A stretch of DNA of 64,000 nucleotides from Sphagnum compactum (GCA_965153455.1 OZ234501.1:2046001-2110000), one strand, 5' to 3'. Positions 23,209 to 35,538 are shown, counted from the stretch's first letter. Program-made: numbers and translations. Notes: generated by a model not told the origin, from the letters alone.

Positions 23209-23760
23209 ACTCCAGTAGCAGATTATAAGTTCTTCACTTGCTCCTCTGAATGTGAGTGGGTGGGTTGTTGTTTGTTGTGATTTAGAATTCTTATTAGCCA
23301 AAAGCATTAAGGCAAATGATGAAGCACTAGGTATGAAGTGAGTTTGATATGTAGGTTGCAAATTCAATGCACTCACTTTCACATCAGGAGTCCAAAGTAG
23401 GGCTAGGGCTAGAGGGGGGACTGCTGCCAAAAGGTAAAAACAGGCAGGTGTAGTAAGGACCTGCAGCGATGACACAACAACGAGAGCAGCAGGAATGTGT
23501 ACAAAAGGAGTGGAAGTTGCGACTAAAAGAGCAACTAAAGGATCAACATTAGGGTTCTGTCTTGCAGAAAGGACAGGTTTCTTAAAAGGGAGAGTCCTCT
23601 GGACTGTGGTTATGGTTTGATGATGGCGATGACCAATAAAGAATGGAGCCAATTTATGTTTCTTTGGCTTAAGAAGGGTAGTCTTATTAGAAGACACAAC
23701 ATCGATTTCTTGGTGTTGACAACCTTGGTCATTCAGAGTTTCGCAAATTACCAGTTGCAA
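23170..23760 (-). other. 196-codon open frame, unknown
   Basis: Open from an ATG at 23760 to a stop inside the palindrome. The protein would be basic at first (KPKKHKL, GHRHHQT) with a hydrophobic middle (LVALLVATSTPFVHIPAALVV, then ACFYLLAAVPPLALALLW), which could be membrane segments. I recognise no family and see no splice or promoter context. It may be a chance frame in old transposon or gene debris. Its last residues (LLEPLSTERLQ) are encoded by the palindrome. Confidence 0.2.
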
Positions 23761-24183
23761 GTTACAGGTGGAACTTCTGGCACATTTCAGATCTCAACAA
23801 CCCAGACAGTGTGCAGAATGTGATACAAGGGGTTGGGGACCAGAGCTAGGCCTTTAATCTGCTTTGTTCATTCAATAGAATGATTGTGACCAGAATCCAG
23901 TTCCTATTGGACTAGGTAACTGCCAGTAGGATGCTGGCTACCGGATATATGTATCCGAGGTGCTAGAGGGGAGAGAATATGGTTCATGAAGTTTGAGTGG
24001 CTGGCTTATGGAGATGAGAGCTTGTTGTGTATCCTGAATGTATATTCCACAGCCTCATCAAACTTTTTTCTTTTGTTGCTCCACTCAGAAGTATGAGAAA
24101 AATCCCTACTATGAGGCATTGCTGTTGTTTTATTTTCGTGGAGTACATCTCCTTCGATGTAGGTTTCTACCTTCTTCCAAGTC

Positions 24184-26296
24184 ATGTCAGTGAGATGTTA
24201 TGGTAGCTGGTCATTAGGTCACTCTCATAAACGTTTCTACCAAACAACTGTCCTGTTCCTCAATCCCCTCAGTTTTTTATTCCTCTGCTCTTTAGGGTTG
24301 ACCCTTTTTCTCTCTCTTGGTAGCTGGTATGTTAGTTCTGAAGTCTCTGTAACTCTAATTCATGTTGACTTAAATCATAAATATGAAGAAGTTCTCAGTC
24401 CTTATGAAGATATTCTTCCAAGTTATTAAACCACAAGTCAGAAGACAAATTTCACATACACTTCATGAGTTTGTGAAGTCTAGCAACTATTTGCAGATAT
24501 TATAGTCAGCTTGACTAAGGGTGTGGAACTAGGTCATGCCTCTGAACATTTCCTATATCTTATGCTAGCGGATGCTCAATCTTCTCTATAAGAATTCAGT
24601 GGTCTGTAATTATTGACTTGCGTTTGATTTTACATGTGATTGGACTCATATTTGTGACAATTTAACCTTTTCAGGGTATTTGATTCTTTATCTGCAAGCC
24701 AGCTCTATCATGCAGACAAGCCCTTTTGAGGTCAAATGTTGTTTTGTTTCGTAAGCATTGTGCCTGTATCAGTCTCCTGACTTTCTGACTTTCTAGCTAC
24801 AGGAAGAGAGCTTTCATGTATGGGCATCATGTTCAATGTTTTGTTCTGAAGCAGCAAGGATTCAGTAGCAACAATATTAGGAATATGGAAGTTGCTTGAC
24901 AGTCACTTTGGATAATTATGACTATCTTCAATTTGGTTCCATTGCTGATAATATTAGAGATTTGCCAGCTCAAGGACCCCACCCATTGGAAGCTGTTTAT
25001 GTGTGGGCTGGCTTGGGAGACCTCTCCAGAGGTTCTGTGTGATGTGAGTGTAGATTTGATTGCTTCCATGTTGCCTTTGTCTCATCTCTGTGGTCCTCTT
25101 CAAGAAGCACTTATAATCTCCATTCCTGATGAGGGTGAGCCTGTCGCCAGTTTTCACCATCAGCTCATAAGATCATTGTCCTGGGATTTTGGTCTCATCT
25201 TTGTAAATGGACTTTGAGCAGGCATGAATGATTCAGTGAGATTAAGGAAGGAGCTGTTATCACTGTTAAAAGAAGTGGGAAGTCCTGGGGTTTTGGCTTC
25301 TATGGCTTTTAGACACATGGATTCTGCACAGCATGCCTTGATGAAACCAAGTAAAAATATCACTGTGAGTTTCACCATCTTTCCCTGGTTTTCTGAATTT
25401 GCATGTTCAAAATGAGGTTGATGTGGACTGTTTACTTTTCAATGCCTCTTGCAATGTAACTCTCATTATGTGGAATCATGTTTGGGGCTTTGGTTTTTCT
25501 TTACAGGGTTGAATTACATATGCAATTTAGCTCAGGTGGAACAACTGTAGTTTACCAGTCACATCAGAAGCTGTATATTGGGTTGTTGTCTTATGAAACC
25601 TCCAATTATACTTGGTTGACCATCGGGAGAGATTGAGGAAGGTGTTATTGCATTGACAACAACACAAATAAGTGCAGGCTAGTGCCATGATGAACATTTT
25701 ACTCGTTAAATTTAGCATCAGGTTGCTCTAAGTGAAATTGGTCCAGCAGAACTTGGCTGTTCTCTTCTCATCCCAAGTATCGTTGCATTGGGATTTGGGG
25801 GGTAGATCCACCTTTGTTTGGTTTCAAGTTTCAATTCTGTGATGGTTTTTGTGTTCGTGACAGTGTGATATTGGACCCCTTTGGCCCAGCTCAACTGTCT
25901 CTGACAGTAAATGTTGCATTTAAGACTTTTCCCAAAGACTTATGTGATTTTTACCTTCCTTTAAGAAAGGGTTCAGTACCTATGTCTGACAGCAGACTGA
26001 AGCCACTGCACCTGTGATTGGTGACTGCATTTCAAAGAACTCTTCCTCATGCATACAGTTTTGGAGACCATTCTATGTGTAGCTAGATGGCTTGTCTAAT
26101 TTATCTGGTGCCAATTCATTTCCACCTCTTCTGTCTTCACTCTGTTGTGTCTGGAGTTGTTCAGGGAACACAATTAAATGATTGTGAGCTAGGAATGGAG
26201 AGGCAAAGGGAGCACGCATGTACCAGCACAGGTTATGGCCATGCGACTGCAATCAATATCCCAGGTGCAGTCAGGCTACCACACAGTGAACCCTAA
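24184..26296 (+). pseudogene. Decayed intronless coding sequence, family not recognised
   Basis: Long stretches of protein-like sequence lie in changing plus-strand frames. Examples are HKYEEVLSPYEDILPSY (to 24429), then LQEALIISIPDEGEPVASF and IRSLSWDFGLIFVNGL up to a TGA at 25215, continuing in the same frame as NDSVRLRKELLSLLKEVG and AFRHMDSAQHALMKPSKN (to 25415). Later come GFKFQFCDGFCVRDSVILDPF and LSLTVNVAFKTFPKDLCDF (25814-26017). The pieces are collinear without clear introns and are broken by frameshifts and stops, as expected of a processed pseudogene or a decayed large exon. I cannot name the parent protein. Confidence 0.45.
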
Positions 26297-26299
26297 CGC

Positions 26300-27400
26300 T
26301 GCAGTTATCCCAGGCCTCAGGAAGCAACTGCAATAGTCATCACTTTAGGGATTTTAGCTATTACACTCCTGTCACTTGTAGGACTCAAGCGACTTACACA
26401 GGCCTGACTATGACATTACAGTATGTAGCCACAGTACCTGTTACTACCCAGAAGAATCCCTCACAGTATGCTTTGCAAATAAGACTGGTTTTTCAGTCTA
26501 CCGCACTTGTCACATCACATTTTTTCCATAGATTAGATCCAGGTCACAATTTAGCTACTTAGGTAGATCAGCAGGTTCATGAATGACAATCTTCTGGCAG
26601 ACTGGCCTGTGAGCACCTAAATGATCGTCCTAAACAAAGAATGAGTTTGAAGTTGGAGGGATGGAGAATTCCATAGACAATCAAGTTTCAAGCTTACTAG
26701 TGCTGATAGTTTGTAAATAGCTCGCTATTTTTTCTAAGATGATTTGCAGTTTATCATCTGTGTAAGATCAATCATAATTTCAGCTGTTCATGCAGTTTTA
26801 AGAGCGCAAGAACCCAAATAAATGCAACAATGGAAGAATCAACCGTACCTAATGTTCCAAGCTCATTGCCTGCCAGAGTTACGCTGGAGTGGACATGTTA
26901 GCATAACATGCAGTATTTGGACATTGACAACATACTTGAAAAAAGATAAAATGGGACTTGTAAGCATTGTGAGAGTTTTCCATGAGCATCATCCGCTTTG
27001 TCAGATGTCTACTGTGACCAACAGATTTCAGACTTTAAGCCAATATTGAGAAGATGAGATTCCATTCCAAAAGTTATAACGATGTGAATTTTTTAATCCA
27101 ATTGTCAAAAGTTTTTTGCAGCATGAAGGAATTTTTTTGGCCAAACTCGGATCTCATGACTTGGAATTGAGAAGTTTTATTTGTTGCACCCAAAGTTGTA
27201 CCAAGCATACAAAGTACTGTTCTTTCGCAGTTGTCTGCTTGATGTGATTTGAAGGTGTCGAGGAGACTTGTCTAACAAGTCTGGGTACTCGAATTGGTTC
27301 CATGTTAAGAAGTCTATGATCAGACAAGTTTGCAGAGAATTTCCTAAAGACCTTTTGGAAATCCTGATCGTCAAGAATTCTGACTGAGGCAGCAGTACAG
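26300..27400. other. Spacer / 3' flank of the TPD1-like gene
   Basis: No gene recognised. The part next to 27407 is probably 3' UTR of the minus-strand TPD1-like gene. Confidence 0.4.
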
Positions 27401-27406
27401 TTGTAC

Positions 27407-28557
27407 TCAAGAAGTCCAGTGACAGGTGACGGCAGACCGGACGTGCATGGGGTACATGAACGAGTTGTCGTACTCAAACCTTATCATGTCGCCGTCGCTG
27501 ATGGGCTTGCCGTTGTTAACAAGGCAGTCATTCAGGGACAGCCTCCTGAAAATGGCGGGATTGACCAGCATGGCGGACGCGAAATCACCGCAGGCCACAT
27601 GCACGTCAGAGATGGGGCAGCCGCCTGTGCACACATTGGTGATCTCAACGCCGAACAACGGTATGCCGCCCATCGTGCCCTCTTGACCTTGAACCAGGCT
27701 TATGTCCAGCTTTGTACACGTTCCTGCGAATTATCAACGACAAAACCTAAAGCTCAATTAATGTTCGTCGAGTGCACAAGTCTCATGTCATCTTCAGTTC
27801 ATATGACGGATTAGGACATCTTTCCATTAGGCTGTTGTGATCACAGACTTTGTGAGTCTTGAAGGGACGTCGGCTCGCACAGCCCAGACGTGAAAAAATT
27901 AGATCCAAAGTTGTCATGTGACACGAGAAAACCCGTGTAAAAATTATGTTTGTTGTTGTACAACATTGTCATGCTAGACAGTTTCCATATAACGTGCATT
28001 GATCTAGCACACCGCTGCTATTTCCTTCTTGCGCATAAAATTACTGAACTTATATCAAGCTGGAGATTACCATTGAATTCAGAAAGCTGTCGACGATATG
28101 TAAACTTGTCTTTCTGCCGGTGCTGCAAATCTGTAGCCGCTTGACCATTCAGCTGCATCTCGCCAGACATCAAGGGTCCTCTGAAATTCGCCCCTTGCTT
28201 CTCTATGCCACGGCAATCTGCAGTTGGGAATACATGCATACATACATACACGAGATCATCGATCCAAAAATAAAAATATTAAGGCCTGCTGCAATGCAGG
28301 TTGCGTGATGCACGATCCTGTAGTATTCAAGCCTAATATTGCGCTGAAAATTACGCCCAGTAGATGTAAACCAGTGCAACATCCGGAATACATAAATTAG
28401 GAGAGAAGGTAATTACAGGACCTTTCTGAGAAGACTGAACCCCACCGGAGAAGGCCAGCGTGCAGGTCATGAGAGTTATGAAGAATAGAGGAAGCAGCAG
28501 CTGCATCAGCGACGAGAGACGGCGATTCACGCCAACAACAGCAAGGAAAGTAGTCAT
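27407..28557 (-). CDS. TPD1-like secreted cysteine-rich protein
   Basis: Three exons on the minus strand: 28557-28422, 28217-28071, 27723-27407. Junctions have GT-AG borders and matching phases (both introns phase 1), giving 199 residues. Residues about 15-38 are a hydrophobic secretion signal (LMQLLLPLFFITLMTCTLAF). Exon 2 is a variable region. Exon 3 carries the family core: CTKLDISLVQG, GIPLFGVEITNVC, GCPISDVHVACGDFASA, NPAIFRRL, NDCLVNNGKPI, SFMYPMHV and a final AVTC. The six Cys of the core are all present. Arabidopsis TPD1 is an extracellular protein that acts through the EMS1/EXS receptor kinase in anther tapetum fate; homologues occur across land plants with other or unknown roles. 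Function here is inferred from the family only. I see no defect. Confidence 0.9.
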
Positions 28558-28759
28558 AATGGCAGCAAAGGATCACAAACCCTCAAATAATCTTCCCCAA
28601 ATATATTGTCCTACGGTGCCTGCATAAGACTGAAAGCGAGGACGAACACTAGGTACGTCGCATCAGATGCCTCCGAGTTCTGAAATTAGCTAATGAAACT
28701 CGGCACGGACACATGAATTGATGTTTGTTCTCTTCCTTCTTTGCTGCTCGCGGGTCGAC

Positions 28760-28766
28760 TTATATA
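28760..28766 (-). promoter_or_regulatory. TATA box of the TPD1-like gene
   Basis: The minus strand reads CTCTATATAAG, about 205 bp upstream of the start codon at 28557. The site suits a TATA box with a leader of roughly 170 nt. Confidence 0.55.
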
Positions 28767-28769
28767 GAG

Positions 28770-31700
28770 TTCCTCACCATAGAGGACTTCCTCTCTGACA
28801 TGTAGTTTTTGTTGGAGGATGCCTCGGGTATAGCGAAAACTGCACCGACCAGCTCGCACAGAGCGGGGAGGAAGAAGGTCGAGTAGTTGGTGGTGGTCTC
28901 GGGGTTCTCGAGCAACGTCATGTGGAGAACTGTTTCTTTCTGGTCACCCACGATTAACAATTTGGAAACTACAGGTCTGCGATCATTCAGCTTGATGTAA
29001 ACCTGGCCAAACTTTAATAGCTATGTGCTATATGACTGACAGCAAAAGCTAGCACATTATAAGGAAAAGCAAAGTTGAACTGCAGATGTGGCTGAGGAGT
29101 AGGTAGTTACAATAGATCCGAAATGGGGATGAGAGGTGGGTGGGTGGGTGGATCCAGAAATGAATATGGAGGATGCTTGCGTTTATCTAATTTTGCATCT
29201 TTTTCAAGTGTTATTGAGACAACATGTTGCCTTGATTAAGTGTGTGATTGAGACTGGACGATCAACGTTGTTGCCTGAGGAAGGTGATGACTGACTTTTG
29301 ACCCTCCAAACTTCTGATCATATAACCGAGCAAACTTTTGTCATGTGCAAAATTCTGGAAAACAGCTTTACTTGTGCAAACGTCCTACGATTTCTACCTT
29401 TTTCATTGTGGAATTTGGTTATCTATCTGAGCTTGGAGCATCAAGGGCTTTCCAATCCTAACAGGATTGCACGGTCACCAATTTCCCTAAACACTTAATA
29501 TTTAAATTTTAATCAAAATTTTAGTGAACAAAATACTCAAAATTCAATAGATCTGCAGTGCAGATCTAAACATTACGAAGTCACCTCTGTACACCCCTAC
29601 TCGTTGAGGAGGGCTTGCTAGGGTAGCAAGAACACAGCCAAGGCCCCATGGTTTGGGAGATTTTAACCTGACGAAACAATCAAACTACCTTCGTTAATAA
29701 TAATAGGATTGTCATTGAAGGCATGGCACCCCTTGGGTGACAATTCTCAGAGTTACTTTCCATTTCCTTAATATTGCTTCTATACAAAATTTTCTAAAGA
29801 TTTGACAAATTTTAAAAGAAACTAAGCAAAATTGAACTTTTATGACCATGGAAACAAGCTTTTAGAAGCAGGGGACAGCACCCAGACCTTCAGTCCTTTC
29901 TAAACCTTGAAAATATATAGTGCTCTGATGATATCCACCATGAAACAATGCTGTATAATAGTGAAAATGATGTGGAAAATAGGATTTATGGGTAATGTCT
30001 CGGGTCGATGTTTGTGTCCAAGAGTCATCTGGAGTTTGTCTTCTCTCTCTTTCCAGTATTTCACTTTCACACTCTGCTGCACATCACTTTTTGCAGTTGT
30101 GATGTTACTTCTGGTAACTCTTGTACGTGTCTCCAATTTGTGCATAGTAGGTAAATGGCGAAGTGGATTGGTGTCAAGAGTTTGAAGCATTTGAGATAAG
30201 TCCATTTTATCTGTGATTGTTCTGAACATCAAGCAAACTATCACAAAGTTAGGTGTATGGTTCTCAGGAAAATCGATCTACCATGTAAGTACACAAAGTT
30301 GGGTGTTAATCTTTTATACTTCTAAGTGAATATGAAAAACAATGACGTGATGTCATTTTCATTGCAACTCTGTCGAGGAAAAGGAGATTATTTAATTATT
30401 TTGATAGCTATAAGGTCGTTATGATGATGCAAGTGTCTCTAGGATAACTTAAATGAAATATTTTTGGATGAATACCTTCACAATAGTTGTATGAAGAACT
30501 TGGGTTCGTCACAAGAAGATGAGATTTGATGGAATTTAATGACCTTCAATCCATCAAAGTGTGAGTATTTGTGAAATTTCAATAGGTTGACAATGGAAAC
30601 CCATCAAAGACCTTTAAATACATTTGTTGGTTGTTTATTTTCCTTAAGAAAAGGTCAAAGAACTTCATATCCTAGGGAACTTAGTGATATAATTATGAGA
30701 AGAGAAAAAAATTGGAAAGTATGAAAGTTTTGCATTAATTTTGACAAAAAGTTCAAGTCGATGTGATGTTACATATTTTCTAATTTTAACGTTTCCCTAA
30801 TACCATTTACATTTCTGCAAAATTGCTCCTTGATTGAGACAATGTAATAATAAGGGAAATTAACATTTTTAGTATTTTGTAGTCTCATCCAAATTATTGG
30901 GAACATCATGAAATGAAATAATATGTTTTTAAAACTTTTCCAAAACTCAAGATCTACCAATTTTGAAACTTTACGCAAAAGTTTACAATCACCAAAACTC
31001 CAAAAAGGAATAAATGAGTTCATATGATTATTGCATTTTCATAGATTTAGTCTTCACATTTCAACTATCTATTTTTTTTAAATGTCCTTACTTGAGTATT
31101 TTCAATATACAAAATTATCTAGTATTTGGAATTTCACCAGACATATATAAATTATGCATGTCCTTATGAAATATAGAATACCATTTCTTGCAAATTGAAT
31201 TATTTTTTGCATTCTATTTGTAATTGGTTTCTATTATGCTTTGAGATATCCATCTTCCATGTGTTGAACAAATTTGGTTTTGCATGAATATGCTTTAGTG
31301 TTGGGTCGTTCACATTTTTTTTTTGTGAGAACTATTGGCCTTTGTTCTTAAATAAGGTATATTCATGGTTAGGGTATCCTTTTTTGGACACATGACTCAA
31401 AGACTGTGTTTTTGTTATCTTCCAAATATAAAATTGATATGGAATAAATGTAAATAAAAAATATCGGATAATTCAAATTATGATCATTTACATGGTGGTG
31501 ATGATTTTTCACATGTGCATGTAATTATGCATAAATATTTTGATAAAAAATTTAAAACGTAAAAAAAATGAGTACATATAAGCTTTTATAGACAATTTGA
31601 CATGTACTCTTGCATGAAAATTTCTTGCACATGTTGTGACATTTGGGGCCACAAATTTTAAATCTAATGAATACAAAAAATCAACCAAATCACAAGAAAA

Positions 31701-32025
31701 AGGAATCATTTTCCTTGTAACCCTTTCAAAATGGATTTTATAGCTTTCAAAATTTTTATATCGTATATTATTTAATCAAATGCATTATATAAACATTGCC
31801 AAACATATCTATGTATGCATTATTTATCCATAAGAAAATAGTGAAATCAATAGCACTATTTAATACTTTTTTTTGAATCCTCTAAAATGAAAATTGCAAT
31901 GAAAACAAAGATCCAAATTACTTCAAAGGACTCAAAAGATTATCTATATTATATCCAATTTATTCAAATGGATTTTTTCATTAGATTAGCATGACATCAT
32001 TCTAAAATTATACTCATACACCACT
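28770..32025. other. AT-rich spacer
   Basis: No recognised gene. A minus-strand open frame at 28760-28960 (HMTLLENPETTTNYSTFF, CELVGAVFAIPEASSNK) overlaps the TPD1-like promoter and reads somewhat protein-like, but I cannot assign it. A minus-strand frame of 114 codons at 29900-30244 is likewise unassigned. From about 30700 the DNA becomes extremely AT-rich. Confidence 0.4.
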
Positions 32026-32056
32026 CACTAAAAGAAATCTTGTCCTTTGCAACCAG
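32026..32056 (+). repeat. Orphan CACTA left end
   Basis: CACTAAAAGAAATCTTGTCC followed by TTTGCAACCAG. It matches the terminal pattern CACTANNAGAAATC of the mini-CACTA at 21503. No partner right end was found nearby. Confidence 0.45.
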
Positions 32057-32059
32057 AAA

Positions 32060-33740
32060 TCAATGACTAAATGTTCTAAACGATTAGTAATTAACTTTAA
32101 TAATAGAATATTACTTCAAATTCTATGTGTAAAAAGTTGTAGTCATATATTAACGCTACATTTGACTAGTAGACAATTACGTGGTAATAAAAAAGCTAAT
32201 GTCATTTTTTCATTACAAGTTTTCATCCATATGGCATCCACAATTAATAACAAAATGATGTAGATGTCCAAACTATCATATGAAAATGTGACTATGATAA
32301 AATCATTTCAAATATAACTAAAGAATGACTATGTAAATCATTTCACACATAAGAAATTATGACATGTAAGGAACTGATTTTAATTAATATTATACATATA
32401 AAAAATATAAAAAATATAATTATATTTGTTGAATATACTTGCTATATTATCCATTTAAAAATATTTTATATGAATTAACTATCACACATTGAAATAAATT
32501 TTATTGATAAAAAATTATATAATAAAAAAATCTATATTATGGATTTAAAATCAAATAGAAATGTGAGATGTGGTAAATATATAATTTATTTTTACATTAA
32601 ATTTTTATCATCAATTTAAATAAAACTTTATATATTATATGTATATATAAATAAATATTACACAATTATATTAAATTAAAATTAAAATATTTAAATTAAA
32701 TTTATAAATCAACTTAATATGACTAACATAAAAACATTTATTTTATATATATATATATTATAATTAATTTATGATCCATTTATAAATATTTTATGTGGAT
32801 AAATTTTATGGATTCATATGTCTAAATTAAAAGTTATTAATAAAATGATTTATTGGAAAAAAGTTTGTATAATATAAATTCATAAATAAAATGAAAGTTT
32901 AAGATATGAAAAATATATTTTATTTATTCTTGTACTACCCACAAAGGTTTTTCCATTTACAAATCATGTGTTTGAATTTTTTTTCCAAAAAATGGTCATT
33001 GAAATATTATTCAATAACAAAGTTCAAATATTTTTCTTTTAAAATGAATTCACACACACACACACACACACATAGAAAATAATTTGGGTATATTATTGAA
33101 GGAAATTTATGAATAAGTTTTGTATTTTTTCATTTCAACAATTTATCAATAAGATATGAACCATCAAATTAAAAGTTGTGTGTAATATTTAAATGAAGTA
33201 TGGTTTAAATCAAATAAACACTAGATTGCAACAAATGGGGTGGCTTGGTGATAAAATAATTTAATTCCATCCTTGGGGTCCAAGGATCAAACTTCACAAA
33301 TGACATTTTTGCAGTTAATGATGATTGAATATTCCATACGTAATTAGATTACCTAAGTTATGACCTAGGTAGATTAGGTGGTGACATGTGTCAACAATTG
33401 ATAGGATGAAAAGAATGGAATTAAAAATAATGGAAATAAAAATATATCTTATTATTTACATAATAATAATAATAATAATTACACAATGACTAAACCATGA
33501 TTAATGATTTCATATTTGTCCTTTGTGACTAATGAATGTGCCCATCATTGACACATCATTGTGGCACATCATGTCTTAAATGTCTCGTTTGTAATGACTT
33601 TAGGTCTATTAGTCATTTTTGTCCTTTATGAATGGAATACTAATCATAAACTCAGTCTTCTGGTGAATTCATTATAATTATGAAATAATAAATGCAATAA
33701 AAATTCAAAATAATCCTTTGTAGTCATTTTTTTGTTAAAC
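32060..33740. other. Very AT-rich spacer with simple repeats
   Basis: No gene. Contains a (CA)11 microsatellite at 33051-33072, TA runs near 32746, and AAT repeats near 33466-33479. Confidence 0.5.
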
Positions 33741-33747
33741 CGTCCTT

Positions 33748-33796
33748 CACTATGAAAAAAAAAGGTGTTTTGCAACTAGCTTGCAACTCAGTTTTG
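33748..33796 (+). repeat. Orphan CACTA left end next to a captured-looking exon
   Basis: CACTATGAAAAAAAAAGG followed by TTTTGCAACTAGC and TTGCAACTC, the same subterminal words as in the complete CACTA elements here. It begins 119 bp upstream of the DEK1-like exon. No matching CATAGTG end was found to the right. Confidence 0.45.
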
Positions 33797-33866
33797 ATGT
33801 GATTGAGGTTGTAGTTTTCAGACCTAGTTGTTATGAGAGACTAATGATCTAATTTTACACTTGCAG

Positions 33867-34132
33867 GATAAAGTGATGATAATTGCCATCATCACGTGTA
33901 TAATTGCACTAGGGGTCATAAATATCTTTGAGCCCATTGGATGATTTGAATTACCATGGTTGGAGTAGCAATGATGCAAGTTTTACTTCTCCTTACATGT
34001 CGTTTATCTATTTGGGTTGGGCAATTGCAATAGTGTTTACATTCATCCTTTCAGGAGTATTACCTGTGGTTTTTTGGTTTGCCACGTATCCTTTGTTTAT
34101 GTCTTCAATAACATGTATTGTTATTTTTATTG
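33867..34132 (+). pseudogene. Decayed exon of DEK1-type calpain (membrane domain)
   Basis: After an acceptor-like ACTTGCAG, frame 1 gives a hydrophobic helix (DKVMIIAIITCIIALGVI). A frameshift around 33915-33928 leads into SPLDDLNYHGW, TSPYMSFIYLGWAIA, LSGVLPVVFWFATY and SSITCIVIFIG, ending at a donor-like G|GTAATC. The string P-L-D-D-L ... T-S-P-Y ... Y-L-G-W-A ... W-F-A-T-Y is what I know from the membrane-spanning part of plant DEFECTIVE KERNEL 1, a single-copy calpain needed for epidermal and division-plane development. Only this one exon is seen and it is frameshifted, so it is a fragment. Because splice sites are retained, it was copied from genomic DNA and not from mRNA. Identification is from memory of the family. 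Confidence 0.6.
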
Positions 34133-35044
34133 GTAATCCATCAAGCATATCTACAAATGATTCATGTTAAGTAAAGTCTAGCTTGTCTTGTTTTTGCAAT
34201 ACTTATGAAATTTATGGATTAATGGTTAGTTTCCTTAAAAAGTGGCATTGCATTTTTTTCTTCACATTTATTGGGATTTAAATATATCTTCAGTCTTTCA
34301 TTGTCTTGTACATATTAGTGGGCAACTTCAGACAACCATACCATGAAATGGAGAACCAAATCAATTGTCAAAATGTGTGGTAGATAAATGAATTCAATTC
34401 ATGAAAGCCTTATGTAGCCATGAAACCTTAGAACGTGCATGCTTGAACTTGATATGCCCTAGAGTTTTGAATTGAAACATTCATAATTAGTAATTACTAA
34501 GAATCTTGCTTTTCTTTTATGGTTTTGTAGTTGTGAACGTAACTTTGGAATAGCTTTACATGGAGGGCAACCGCAAGTAAGCAAAGTATGCAGTTTTTGC
34601 AATTGCAACCCCAACAATTGACTCAAGACTCAAGGCATTGTTTGTTTTGTATGGGGTAAAGCTCACTATTTCTATGGTTCCATTTTCATTTTTCTCATTT
34701 CAAGTATTGTTCTAAGGTGGTCTAGCTACTAATGGGCCCACCCTTGTATTTTACTTGTTAATGAGATGGACTTCCTTTTGACCTAAACGTAGTCAGTATT
34801 CAACTTTGAATGTTTTGTGTAGAAATTAGGTTTAGGAATTAGGGTTTCCCATGGGTAAAGGTTGGGAGGATATACATTGTTAGGGTGTAGTAGCCATATA
34901 AATTGTTGGTTCCCTCCCATTTTTTTTATAAGTTGGTTTCATAACTCTAATGTGTAGCTTGTAAGAGTCTAAGGCTAAATATTTCTATTTGTTTCTTTTG
35001 TTTGTTAGAGACATGGTGCTTGATGATTTAGAAGAAGGGGGGGT

Positions 35045-35538
35045 GATAGGTTTGTTAACCAAGTGTTGTTACAAGCTCACCAGGTCGTTGCAAAGCTCCA
35101 AACAGAATTGGGGCAACTAAAGCTACAAAGGGTTGGTTTAGTGTCTAGCATTGAATCACAAGTTTCCAAGGCGTAGGGTGTAGGCAAATCTTACAAGATG
35201 CTAACATCATTCATGAAAAAAAAACAAAGGCTTTTAAACATAAAGAAGCTACTCTGGGTGTAAAGGATGGAGATGTGGCAACTTTTAATGCCAGTTTGTT
35301 GTCTATTAAACATGTGCAAGAGCTTGGGCTTCTAGCTGCCACTGCACAATGGTTCCGTCATGTAGCCAAGCTGTGGGAGGTTATTGAATAGGAATACCAA
35401 CGAGTGAAGCATAACCTTCATCTAGCCTTATGGCTTGTTCAAAATTCTCGAAAACCTACCATGGAAGAAAGGGAATATGTTGATTTATTGTCAAAGCTGA
35501 AGGTACTTGATGAGCAAATATTGGAGATAACAAAGTAA
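35045..35538 (+). pseudogene. Broken coding-like segment, unknown family
   Basis: Two frames look like one protein. From 35045: RFVNQVLLQAHQVVAKLQTEL and LQRVGLVSSIESQVSK, to a TAG near 35176. After a frame change near an A run (about 35217) the frame at 35230-35538 gives LGVKDGDVATFNASLLSIKH, LAATAQWFRHVAKLWEVIE, a TAG at 35389-35391, then EYQRVKHNLHLALWLVQNS, MEEREYVDLLSKLKVLDEQI and a stop. It is helical and leucine-rich. I do not recognise it. It lies 0.9 kb from the DEK1-like exon and may have been captured by the same mobile element. Confidence 0.4.
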
